NCBI RefSeq assembly: GCF_028728065.1
Contig: NZ_CP117811.1
Location: 2,418,001-2,482,000, forward strand
DNA: 64,000 bases
From: Lentisphaera profundi
Lineage (GTDB): Bacteria > Verrucomicrobiota > Lentisphaeria > Lentisphaerales > Lentisphaeraceae
Reading direction: 5' to 3'
The notes under the pieces were generated by a model. It was not told the origin of the DNA. It saw only the letters and a program-made list of their open reading frames with translations, and made no database searches. Position 1 is the stretch's first letter. Every line of letters starts with the position of its first letter. Position numbers and translations under genes: made by a program. Below are positions 56,730-64,000 of this stretch, piece after piece.

Positions 56730-58020
56730 GGGGACAGGTTAAATTTTGAAGGGGAAAACTCTGTAAAAACTTGCTAGTAAAAATTAGTGCATATAGATTC
56801 TTTTAGGTATATAAAATCTAGAAGGAGAAATGAAATGGCACGGAAAGCAAGAATTAAACTCACAGTTGGTTCCTATTACCACGTAACAAACCGCGTTGCA
56901 GGTTTTAAAGAAGACCGTCCCTTTGGGGATATCGAAAAAGCCTATTTTTACAAGCTACTCAATCAAATGCGAGAGTTTTATACGATAGACGTTCTCTCCT
57001 CAGTATGCATGAGCAATCATTTTCATCTCGTGATCTTTGCTCCAAGGGAAAATCCAAGCCATAAGGCGGTAGTAAAGCGCTACAAAAAATATCGCGGTCA
57101 AAAATTTAACTTAGTCGATGAAAATTGTTTGAAAAATGAACAGTTCCTTGCGAAACTCGCAAGTCGTATGAGGGATATTTCGGAATTCATGAAAGATTTT
57201 CAACAGCGTTTCACCCGTTGGTATAATCGTACCCGAAAAGACAAGTACGGCAGCATTCATCCACGTCGAGGCAGACTTTGGCAAGATCGCTTTTTTAGCG
57301 GACTCATTGAAAAGAAATCTTATCTCTGGATATGCCTCCTTTATATCGAACTCAATCCCGTTCGTGCTCATATTTACAAGGAAGCAAGTCTTTATAATTA
57401 CTCAAGTTACGGACAGTACTGTGGGTCTGGCAAGCATCCTTACAAGCAAGAACTAATAAAGCATTTTAAAAGTGATATTGAATCAAAATCTGATGAAGAA
57501 CACTTTAGGGATTTAATGGAGGAAATGAGAAAAGCCTTCCTTAGTGTTCAAACTTTTTTATTTGGTGGAGAAGATGAAGAAAGCCAAGTTTCAAAGAGAC
57601 TCGAGGAGATCTCGCGGCGAGCTTCGTATTGGACTAAGGGCTTGCTTGTAGGAAGTAAGACTTTTGTTTTGGAGCATGCTGCTAAAACTTACGAAAAAGA
57701 ATCGCTGAAACGGCTTGAGCGTCGTTTGAAACGAGAGGAAAAATCGAATCAAAGTGGTCTTGGTATATTTAGCCTGCAAGGCCTCTAAAAATCCATAAAA
57801 AACAAGCCATTAACTTAGTGAAAATTATCACTGAGTTAAATGCTCGTGTATTTATCGCAAGATTTTATGAGAATATCTCATTCAATCTAAAAAAGTTTTG
57901 ACTTGTAGAGATAAATACCTGACCAAGTCACTTTTATCTCGTCTCTAATCGCGCAAAAGTCCAAAAATAGCCAAAGGAAATACAAAAATACTCGTCCTTT
58001 AAAAAAGTATCCTGTCCCCC
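56730..58020 (+). mobile_element. Y1-transposase (RAYT-like) element, copy 2
   Basis: Unit of about 1290 bases with the same GGGGACAGG start and CCTGTCCCC end as copy 1. It is inserted in the sulfatase gene that begins at 56371. High identity along the whole length, non-coding ends included, shows recent spread. Confidence 0.86.
56835..57788 (+). CDS. Y1 (HUH) transposase, RAYT-like, copy 2
   Basis: Intact 317-residue twin of copy 1. The HUH motif (NHFHLVIF) and the Tyr region (YIELNPVRAH) are unchanged. Visible replacements are Asn to Lys in the HIYxEAS segment, Thr to Arg and Thr to Lys around DLMEEMR, Ser to Thr in VGSKxFV, and the final residue Leu for Ile. ATG chosen 6 bases after AAGGAGA. 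Confidence 0.93.
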   Translation: MARKARIKLTVGSYYHVTNRVAGFKEDRPFGDIEKAYFYKLLNQMREFYTIDVLSSVCMSNHFHLVIFAPRENPSHKAVVKRYKKYRGQKFNLVDENCLKNEQFLAKLASRMRDISEFMKDFQQRFTRWYNRTRKDKYGSIHPRRGRLWQDRFFSGLIEKKSYLWICLLYIELNPVRAHIYKEASLYNYSSYGQYCGSGKHPYKQELIKHFKSDIESKSDEEHFRDLMEEMRKAFLSVQTFLFGGEDEESQVSKRLEEISRRASYWTKGLLVGSKTFVLEHAAKTYEKESLKRLERRLKREEKSNQSGLGIFSLQGL

Positions 58021-58132
58021 AAAATTCTGTCAGCCAAAGGAAATCAAAGAATACGCGTCCTTTTTAAAAAGTGTCCTGTCCCCCAAAATTAGTCCCCCAA
58101 AATTATAAAAAGTGTCCTGTCCCCCAAAATTT
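58021..58132 (+). repeat. Tandem stray right ends of the Y1 element
   Basis: After the end of copy 2 the terminal sequence recurs without a gene. A unit at about 58033-58084 has GCCAAAGGAAAT through GTGTCCTGTCCCCC, and a shorter one lies at about 58106-58125; an AGTCCCCCAAAATT fragment sits between. These look like decayed or non-autonomous ends stacked next to one another. Confidence 0.75.
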
Positions 58133-58208
58133 TGAGATTGTAAAGGAACTCAAAGATTTACTCAAGTCTTACCGTGAAGGAAGCCGTAGTGCTCCTCTCT
58201 TAGACTAG
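58133..58208 (+). repeat. 76-bp direct repeat, right copy (sulfatase 3' end)
   Basis: Exact copy of the last 76 bases of the sulfatase gene at 48520-50034, including the stop TAG. Here it has no upstream gene body; it is joined on the left to stray Y1 ends and on the right to a MITE-like element. Confidence 0.92.
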
Positions 58209-58367
58209 CAGCCTATTGGACTTTGAGCTTCGCAGCGAAAAATGAGCTAAACAAATTCGGTTATTATCCGCAACGAGGCGAATATCAGGCATATTTAATG
58301 ATTTTCGGGTGATAATCCGTCGAAGTATCGCTGTTTTGAGTCGAACGGAGAGAAGTCCGACAGGCTG
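58209..58367. mobile_element. MITE-like element flanked by CTAG
   Basis: 159 bases with imperfect terminal inverted repeats (CAGCCTATTGGACTT at the left, complement of CAGCCTGTCGGACTT at the right, 13 of 15) and CTAG directly outside both ends (58205-58208, 58368-58371). It contains a small TTCGC-A-GCGAA hairpin and no coding frame. The ends are not the same as those of the IS at 50035, so a different element elsewhere should mobilise it. Confidence 0.75.
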
Positions 58368-59102
58368 CTAGAGCTGAGCTTTAATCGATCTTGCAGTATA
58401 CAAACACTGCTGCAAGATCTCTGCTAAATCACTTTCGCTAATATTGTGACTATTCACAGTCACGCCCACGCTACCTTTGACCGTATCACCTTGAAGGATC
58501 GGTACACAAATACGGCTTATATCGGCACGTTTATAGCTTTCTTTGCGAATGAAGTATCCTTGCTCACGAATTGTTTTAAAGTTTTCAAGAACTTCTGCAG
58601 GATCATAATTAAACGCCTCCTCACTTTCGTCGAAAATACGCTGACTCTTTTCAGGTGATAAAAAAGGCAATAAACAGTAAAAAAAGGCATTATTTGCCGA
58701 GTGAATTTCACGACTTTCTAAGTTGAGGTAATGATAGGAATTAGCGACTTCTTCTTTCGCAATCAGTTTCACCCATTCACCATCATAAGTAAAAAAAGCG
58801 GCTGATTCCTGCGTATTGCCAGCTAATTTCTTCACTTCAGAAAGGACTATATCCTCCAGAGATTTACGTTCGAGAATGGATTTGCTCAAATCAAAACTTG
58901 CTGGGCCCAAACTATACAGACCCGAAACCGGATCTTTGTCCAGAAAACCCCATTCTATATACGTTTTCAATATCCTTGATAAAACATTTGCACTGAGTTG
59001 CGAATGATTTTTAATCATTTGAAAGCTCACCTCTTTTTGTTTATCTGCCATAAACTGCAATACAATTAAAGCTTTTGGTAAAGTCCCAGTTAAATCTTTC
59101 AT
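58368..59102 (-). CDS. IclR-family transcriptional regulator
   Basis: DNA-binding regulator of 244 residues. The N-terminal winged helix (about residues 1-70: LPKALIVLQFM, LSANVLSRILKTYIEWGFL) is followed by an IclR effector domain (about 80-240: LAGNTQESAAFFTYDG, IREQGYFIRKE, ISRICVPILQGDTVKGSVGV). It is divergent from a sulfatase-SUMF1 gene pair across 158 bases containing repeated CTAGTTAA sites, so it probably controls that pair and itself. Its stop TAG lies in the CTAG at the right side of the MITE-like element. Confidence 0.9.
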   Translation of the reverse strand: MKDLTGTLPKALIVLQFMADKQKEVSFQMIKNHSQLSANVLSRILKTYIEWGFLDKDPVSGLYSLGPASFDLSKSILERKSLEDIVLSEVKKLAGNTQESAAFFTYDGEWVKLIAKEEVANSYHYLNLESREIHSANNAFFYCLLPFLSPEKSQRIFDESEEAFNYDPAEVLENFKTIREQGYFIRKESYKRADISRICVPILQGDTVKGSVGVTVNSHNISESDLAEILQQCLYTARSIKAQL

Positions 59103-59110
59103 AAGTGCAT

Positions 59111-59252
59111 CTAGTTAAATTATTGAATCGACATTACATAATACGTATTTTTCAGACATTCAAACTCACATGTGAAGACAGAAAAATTATTACATGTACT
59201 TGAAAAATACCACTAGTTAAATTAACTTACCTTGATTCAATAAATTAACTAG
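59111..59252. promoter_or_regulatory. Candidate IclR-type operator sites in divergent promoter
   Basis: CTAGTTAAATTA occurs at 59111-59122 and 59213-59224, and the inverted form TTAACTAG at 59245-59252. The last two form a spaced inverted pair just ahead of the sulfatase start; the first lies next to the regulator start. Placement on both sides of the divergent promoter fits autoregulated control. Confidence 0.55.
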
Positions 59253-59260
59253 GGTGTTTT

Positions 59261-60844
59261 ATGAAATATATACTAGCATTTTTTCTGCTCTTTCAGGCTT
59301 TAGCAGATTCCAAACCCAATATCATCTTTATCATGTCAGATGACCACACAAGCCAAGCCATTGGTGCTTATGGCGGACGCTTAGCAAAACTTAATCCCAC
59401 TCCGACCATCGACCAACTCGCTAAAGAAGGCATCATCATGAGCAATGCATTTTGCTCTAATTCTATTTGCACTCCTAGTCGCGCCTCGATCATGACTGGC
59501 CAATACGCCCACATTAATGGCGTATTAGATTTAAAGGGCAGTATTCCTTCTGACCAACAATACCTCGCTCACGAAATGCGCCGAGCGGGATACCAGACTG
59601 CCATGATTGGTAAATGGCATTTAAAGAAACTTCCCGCGGCCTTTGATTATTACAAAGTTCTTCCTGGTCAGGGTAAATACTTCGACCCGAATTTTTTTGA
59701 GGGTACTTATGGTGATGAAATAGGTTCTCCCGTGGTCATGCGCGGGCATTCATCGGATTGTTTAACCGATTCTGCTCTTGATTGGCTTAGCAATAAACGT
59801 AAGCCCAAGCAAGCATTCTTTCTCAAATTTCATTTTAAAGCCCCTCATGATTTCTTTCATTACGCACCACGTTATGAAAATTATTTAGCTGATGTCCACA
59901 TCCCCGAACCAAGCAGCCTATGGGACAACAAGAACAATGGCTCTTTAGCCACAAAGGGACATAAAGATGAACTCATCAATCACATCGGCACCTCAATTGG
60001 TTTGCGTAATACGCGTCGAAATTATGCCAATACTTGGGCAAAAGGAATCAAAGACGAGACTTTAGCCAAGAGAACTGCTTATCAAACCTACCTAAAAAAG
60101 TACCTCCGCTGCGTCAAGGGAATTGATGATAATATGAAGCGCTTAATAAGTTATTTAAAGAAAGAAAACTTATATGATAACACCATTATTATTTATACTG
60201 GTGACCAAGGCTTCATGCTCGGCGAACACGATTACCAAGACAAACGCTGGGCCTACGAGGAAACCATGCGCATGCCCTTCATTATCCGTTATCCAAAAAC
60301 AATTAAAGCAGGCTCACAATCAGATGCGATTATCGAAAATATTGATTACCCCGCGATGATGTTAGATTATGCCGGAGTCAAAACTCCCTCATACATGCAA
60401 GGCCGAAGTTTTCGCTCTATTCTGGAAACGACCAAAGAACCAAAAGACTGGAAGCAAGCCGCCTATTATCAGTACTGGATGCACATGGCTCACCACGATA
60501 ATCCGGCTCATATTGCGATGCGCACGAAAAAATATAAATTGATTCTCTATTACGGTGCTAAACCTCAAGATTTAAGTCCCGAAACACCTCCTGCTTGGGA
60601 ACTCTATGACTTAGAGAATGATCCGCACGAATTACAAAATATCTACGAAACTGCACCCAAGAACCTCGTCTTTCGACTCAAAAAACAATTCGCTGATATG
60701 CGTAAAGAAAATGGTGCTGACAATTCAAAATTTGCCGTCAATCAAGTCATTAATGACTTCTGGAACTACGATGAAGACGATCGTCAGCAGGCGATCCAAA
60801 TCTCCAAAAAATACGCTGAATCTCGCTCAGCTAAAGAACAATAG
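59261..60844 (+). CDS. Secreted sulfatase
   Basis: Type I sulfatase of 527 residues. Signal peptide ends QALA-D; IIFIMSDDHTSQA carries the metal Asp pair, CTPSRASIMTGQYAH the formylglycine motif, MIGKWHLKK the Lys/His pair, and YTGDQGFMLGEH the second metal site. It resembles the heparan/choline-sulfatase-like branch. The IclR regulator diverges from it, and a SUMF1-like lipoprotein gene follows after 9 bases, so the pair is probably one operon. Confidence 0.93.
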   Translation: MKYILAFFLLFQALADSKPNIIFIMSDDHTSQAIGAYGGRLAKLNPTPTIDQLAKEGIIMSNAFCSNSICTPSRASIMTGQYAHINGVLDLKGSIPSDQQYLAHEMRRAGYQTAMIGKWHLKKLPAAFDYYKVLPGQGKYFDPNFFEGTYGDEIGSPVVMRGHSSDCLTDSALDWLSNKRKPKQAFFLKFHFKAPHDFFHYAPRYENYLADVHIPEPSSLWDNKNNGSLATKGHKDELINHIGTSIGLRNTRRNYANTWAKGIKDETLAKRTAYQTYLKKYLRCVKGIDDNMKRLISYLKKENLYDNTIIIYTGDQGFMLGEHDYQDKRWAYEETMRMPFIIRYPKTIKAGSQSDAIIENIDYPAMMLDYAGVKTPSYMQGRSFRSILETTKEPKDWKQAAYYQYWMHMAHHDNPAHIAMRTKKYKLILYYGAKPQDLSPETPPAWELYDLENDPHELQNIYETAPKNLVFRLKKQFADMRKENGADNSKFAVNQVINDFWNYDEDDRQQAIQISKKYAESRSAKEQ

Positions 60845-60853
60845 GAGCTCTAT

Positions 60854-61636
60854 ATGAAAACAACTTTAATCATTAGTCTTTTCACTTTTCTCTTCATGAG
60901 TTGCACTAGCCAAGATTCATCTTTAAGTATTGATGAAATGACATTCCAAGCCATTCCCAAAGGAAATTTCCACATGGGGACAAGCGCGGGCAGTAGTGAT
61001 CAACAACCCGCACGTAATGTCACTATCAGTCAAAATTTCTGGATGGCAAAATACGAACTTACCCAAGAAAAATGGTTGCAGTACACAGGTAAAACGATTC
61101 AACAACAACGAGATCTCACAAATCCTCTTTGGTCCTTACGTGGCGTAGGTCCTCAGCATCCAATTTATTATGTTTCATGGCAGGAATGCCAAAGTTTGAT
61201 CAATAAACTGAATACACAGTTGGCTGATCAACTTCCAAAAGGATACGTTTTTGCCTTGCCCTCAGAGGCTCAATGGGAATATGCCTGCCAAGCAAATGGC
61301 TCCGCTAAACCGAGTGGCGATTTATCTTTACTCGCTTGGTTTGATGGCAACTCAGATGAGCAATGCCATCCCGTGGGAACGAAAAACTCCAATGCTTGGG
61401 GCATACATGATATGTATGGAAACGTTTGGGAATGGTGTTCAGATTATTATGAACATTACAATCCCAAGGATTTAATAGATCCTATCGCGTCAAAACAATC
61501 AAATGTCCATAGTACTCGTGGTGCCAGCTGGCACGAAGGCGCAGGCGACTGTTATGCCGCCAAACGCGATTGGTATTCAGCTGATGGCCGCCTTTACAAT
61601 TTGGGCTTGCGTTTAGCTATTGTTCCAAGAGATTAA
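60854..61636 (+). CDS. SUMF1/FGE-sulfatase-domain lipoprotein lacking a catalytic Cys
   Basis: Protein of 260 residues with a lipobox FLFMSC, so it is lipid-anchored outside the cytoplasm, then a formylglycine-generating-enzyme-type domain (MGTSAGSSDQQPARNVTIS, LPSEAQWEYACQ, GNVWEWCSDYY, TRGASWHEGAGDC). True aerobic enzymes have two Cys in the GGSW-x-C-x4-C region. Here the first is replaced (SWHEGAGDC) and only the second remains. It is therefore unlikely to make formylglycine and may be a binding or accessory protein of the sulfatase before it. Its stop overlaps that of the convergent sulfatase. Confidence 0.85.
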   Translation: MKTTLIISLFTFLFMSCTSQDSSLSIDEMTFQAIPKGNFHMGTSAGSSDQQPARNVTISQNFWMAKYELTQEKWLQYTGKTIQQQRDLTNPLWSLRGVGPQHPIYYVSWQECQSLINKLNTQLADQLPKGYVFALPSEAQWEYACQANGSAKPSGDLSLLAWFDGNSDEQCHPVGTKNSNAWGIHDMYGNVWEWCSDYYEHYNPKDLIDPIASKQSNVHSTRGASWHEGAGDCYAAKRDWYSADGRLYNLGLRLAIVPRD

Positions 61637-63195
61637 CGAGCTTCTATATAGCCATTAGAGCGCTGTTTGCCGTTGCCCTTATATTCCTTACTCAAGTAAT
61701 TGGCATGTTTCTTTTCCATGCCAACTAACTTTTGCTTCCCCGCCAATTGCTGTTTTGCTTTTTCTGCATCATAACGTTTATCTTTTTCTGGGAATTTAGC
61801 CTTTTTTTCTTGAAGCCACGACTCTAACTTTTTGGCGAGCTCCTGAGCTTTTTCAGGATGACTAGCTGCGAGATTATTCTGCTCACCAATATCATCATCA
61901 ATCTTATAGAGTTCATTGCGTCCATCTTCATAATAATGAATTAATTTCCAGTTCCCCGAGCGAATGATTGACGAAGGCTCACCACCTTGATTACCAAAGT
62001 GGGGATAATGCCAAAAAAGATCTCGTTTAGGCATCGGGCGACCTTCGAGTGCCGCTTTTAAACTCACCCCATCTACATGCTGTTCAGGTTTAAGGGCTAA
62101 ACCCGCTAAATCGAGGATTGTCGGATAAAAATCGGCTCCCGTGGCGGGAACTCCCACAAATTTCTCTTCGTCTGCCAAGCCAGGTACATGAATGTAGAAA
62201 GGTTGGCGAATTCCGCCTTCCCATTGACGGCCTTTACCCCCTCTAAAGGGTAGACAAGCCGTTGCATAAGCATCACCGGATGATACGCCACCATTATCAG
62301 ACGTGAAAATCACTACCGTATTTTTAGCTAAGCCAAGTTCTTTAAGTTTATCTAAAACAATACCGACTCCATTGTCCATACTTTCCATCATTCCCGCATA
62401 AATAGGATTATCCTGTACTTGGCGAACCGCTTGAGTACGATCAAAAATAAAACGCTGCTTCTCTCCAGTCAAGCCCATTTTCTCAGCCTTTGCCTGATAC
62501 TTTTTAAACAAAGTACGACTAGTTTGAATCGGAGCGTGAACCGCGTAAAAAGATAAGTAAGCAAAAAATTTCTCGTCTTTGTTAGCTTCAATAAACTTTG
62601 CCGTCTCCATCCCTAAACGTTCACTTAAATTTTCACCCTTCGGCCCATCTTCCAAACTCGCATTTCCATAGGGCGAGAAAAAACCTCCGTCTTTACCATT
62701 GCCGTAAGGGCCTCCCTTTTCGTAGCCGCCCTTATTAATATCAAAACCATGATCCTCTGGGTAGGAACCCTTGTTGCCTAGATGCCACTTCCCCGTGAAA
62801 AAAGTTTTGTAGCCAGCTTCCTTCAAAGCTTCTGCAATAGTAATATCTTTCGCAGGTAAAGCATGCACATATTCTGCTGGCATCACTTTATTGTTACGCT
62901 TCCATTTTAATCCCGATGCTGCGCCAATATATTCTGTGATTCCATGTGTCGCAGGGTACTGACCCAACATAATACTCGCTCGTGAGGGCGAACACACCTG
63001 ACAAGTTGAGTATCCATCCGTAAAGCGTGCCGAGCTCTTGGCTAAAGCATCTAAATTCGGTGTTTCATAAAAAGTACTGCCTTCCACTCCGAGATCTTTG
63101 ATCCCCAAATCATCGGCCAAAATAAAGACAAAATTCATCGGCTTTGCGAACAGCGCAAAATTCATAAGAAAAAGAAGAGATAAAAAATATTTCAC
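61633..63195 (-). CDS. Secreted arylsulfatase-type sulfatase
   Basis: Type I sulfatase of 520 residues. Signal peptide ends FALFA-K; FILADDLGIKDLG (metal site), CSPSRASIMLGQYPA (formylglycine motif), TGKWHLGNKG and FTSDNGGVS follow in normal order. The C-terminal 60 residues are Lys/Glu-rich. It belongs to the arylsulfatase A-like branch. Convergent with the SUMF1-like gene: the two stop codons overlap in TTAA at 61633-61636, so no terminator separates them. Confidence 0.93.
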   Translation of the reverse strand: MKYFLSLLFLMNFALFAKPMNFVFILADDLGIKDLGVEGSTFYETPNLDALAKSSARFTDGYSTCQVCSPSRASIMLGQYPATHGITEYIGAASGLKWKRNNKVMPAEYVHALPAKDITIAEALKEAGYKTFFTGKWHLGNKGSYPEDHGFDINKGGYEKGGPYGNGKDGGFFSPYGNASLEDGPKGENLSERLGMETAKFIEANKDEKFFAYLSFYAVHAPIQTSRTLFKKYQAKAEKMGLTGEKQRFIFDRTQAVRQVQDNPIYAGMMESMDNGVGIVLDKLKELGLAKNTVVIFTSDNGGVSSGDAYATACLPFRGGKGRQWEGGIRQPFYIHVPGLADEEKFVGVPATGADFYPTILDLAGLALKPEQHVDGVSLKAALEGRPMPKRDLFWHYPHFGNQGGEPSSIIRSGNWKLIHYYEDGRNELYKIDDDIGEQNNLAASHPEKAQELAKKLESWLQEKKAKFPEKDKRYDAEKAKQQLAGKQKLVGMEKKHANYLSKEYKGNGKQRSNGYIEAR

Positions 63196-63323
63196 GATAA
63201 GGCTCCTAAAGTTTTTTAAACGTACTCATGATTTGATCTTAAATCTAAACAAGACCTGAGAATATTACTTAATTAAACCATTCGCAGAAAAACCAGGATC
63301 TTGCGTGAAAATATATTTAGAGG

Positions 63324-63728
63324 CTAATCTTCCGGGCCAATCCAAGCAAATGGATTGTAAGCGATCTCCCATAAGTGACCATCTGGATCAGAGAAATAGG
63401 CATGATAACCTCCCCATTCAGCTTTCTGGGGCTCTTTGATTAACTTCGCGCCCGCATTCTTAGCTTCTTCTATTAAGTCATCAACTTCCTGTTCAGAGCT
63501 TACATTATGTGCCATATTGATAGCCGAAAATCCACTACCTTCAGGACTCATGCCGATATCTTTAGCCAAGACTGAACGCACACACAAACCCAACCAGCTT
63601 CCATTTAAATCAAAAAATGCCGCATTGGGCAAAGCTTGGAATAAAGGGAAGCCCAAATCCTTATAAAACTTAACTGAGCGATCTAAATCAGTAACGCCAA
63701 GTGAGACCATGCTGATTCTAGCTTTCAA
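63324..63728 (-). CDS. VOC (glyoxalase/bleomycin-resistance) family protein
   Basis: Protein of 134 residues with two beta-alpha-beta-beta-beta modules: VSLGVTDLDRSVKFYKDLGF at the start and HAYFSDPDGHLWEIAYNP at the end. The usual first metal ligand (His/Gln/Glu in the first strand) is not evident while Glu in LWEIAYN is present, so the metal site may be incomplete. Its start overlaps the end of the upstream small membrane-protein gene by 11 bases. Confidence 0.9.
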   Translation of the reverse strand: MKARISMVSLGVTDLDRSVKFYKDLGFPLFQALPNAAFFDLNGSWLGLCVRSVLAKDIGMSPEGSGFSAINMAHNVSSEQEVDDLIEEAKNAGAKLIKEPQKAEWGGYHAYFSDPDGHLWEIAYNPFAWIGPED

Positions 63729-63963
63729 TTTTAGCCTCCACTAATACACAATGCTTTTTTAGTTTGCGCAGTTTTAAATAAAGAATTATAGAAACTAAAC
63801 AAAGCACAAAGGTAAATAGAGGCCAAAGAACACAAAAAAACCAGACATTAATCTCGTAATAAGTCATTCCAATGAGATCTCCTGACCAAATTAAGAATTC
63901 CACACAGTCATCAAATATTGTATTAATCCAAGCACTTTCCGAAATCAACTCTTCTCTTTGCAT
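63718..63963 (-). CDS. Small membrane protein of unknown function
   Basis: Protein of 81 residues with one long hydrophobic stretch (about residues 38-62, WFFCVLWPLFTFVLCLVS) and a Lys/Arg-rich tail. I choose the ATG at 63963 because GGGAG lies 6 bases ahead of it; an ATG two codons earlier would sit on top of that site. It overlaps the VOC gene by 11 bases. No family recognised. Confidence 0.6.
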   Translation of the reverse strand: MQREELISESAWINTIFDDCVEFLIWSGDLIGMTYYEINVWFFCVLWPLFTFVLCLVSIILYLKLRKLKKHCVLVEAKIES

Positions 63964-64000
63964 CACCATCTCCCAAACTCAATTAATAACTATTCAGTCT

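Noticed and set aside
50035-58367. Prophage or integrative conjugative element
   Set aside because: No integrase, structural, lysis or conjugation genes; the content is insertion sequences and host gene remnants.

Overview
The window looks like chromosomal DNA of a Lentisphaerota/Verrucomicrobiota-type (PVC) bacterium, most likely close to Lentisphaera. This rests on four things seen together: AT-rich DNA; several secreted sulfatases with a SUMF1-domain protein; prepilin-like proteins with an N-terminal [12 protein letters not shown] segment and a C-terminal H-x9-DG motif; and a gene set matching the pilus-like Amuc_1098-1102 locus known from Akkermansia. No taxonomic marker gene is present, so the assignment is inference.

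Region 1 (1-15 kb): an incomplete aldehyde dehydrogenase converges on an eight-gene minus-strand operon. In transcription order this holds an Amuc_1102-like secreted protein, a PilM-PilN (GspL-like) fusion, an Amuc_1100/PilO-like protein, an Amuc_1099-like membrane protein with a zinc ribbon and a calcium-type repeat, three tandem secretins, and a membrane-anchored protein with about ten TLK(I/V)-type repeats. No assembly ATPase, prepilin peptidase or inner-membrane platform gene lies beside it. Upstream lies guaB-floA.

Region 2 (16-43 kb): mostly housekeeping. It contains glgB with an AsmA-like gene; an ankyrin protein; a two-gene membrane/secreted unit; a tight argH-eboA-eboB-lptA-ttcA run; a DASS transporter; tRNA-Ser(UGA); a LysM protein; an HTH-EIIA fusion with trpF; a DUF3313 lipoprotein; a plasmid-type Rep_3 initiator; rapA; a YgjP-like peptidase; an SPFH/zinc-ribbon pair; a repeat-bracketed gene; and ferritin.

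Region 3 (43-64 kb): accessory polysaccharide degradation. A secreted GH2 beta-galactosidase, four intact sulfatases, one truncated sulfatase, an esterase, an IclR-type regulator and a SUMF1-like lipoprotein probably act on a sulfated polysaccharide. Between 50.0 and 58.4 kb the locus is broken up by an IS with a DDE-type transposase, two near-identical Y1 (RAYT-like) elements, a transposase remnant, a MITE-like element, gene fragments (prepilin, DgoA-type aldolase, sulfatase) and a 76-bp duplication of a sulfatase 3' end. Insertions at a CTAG that holds the stop codons of two convergent genes have left both genes intact.
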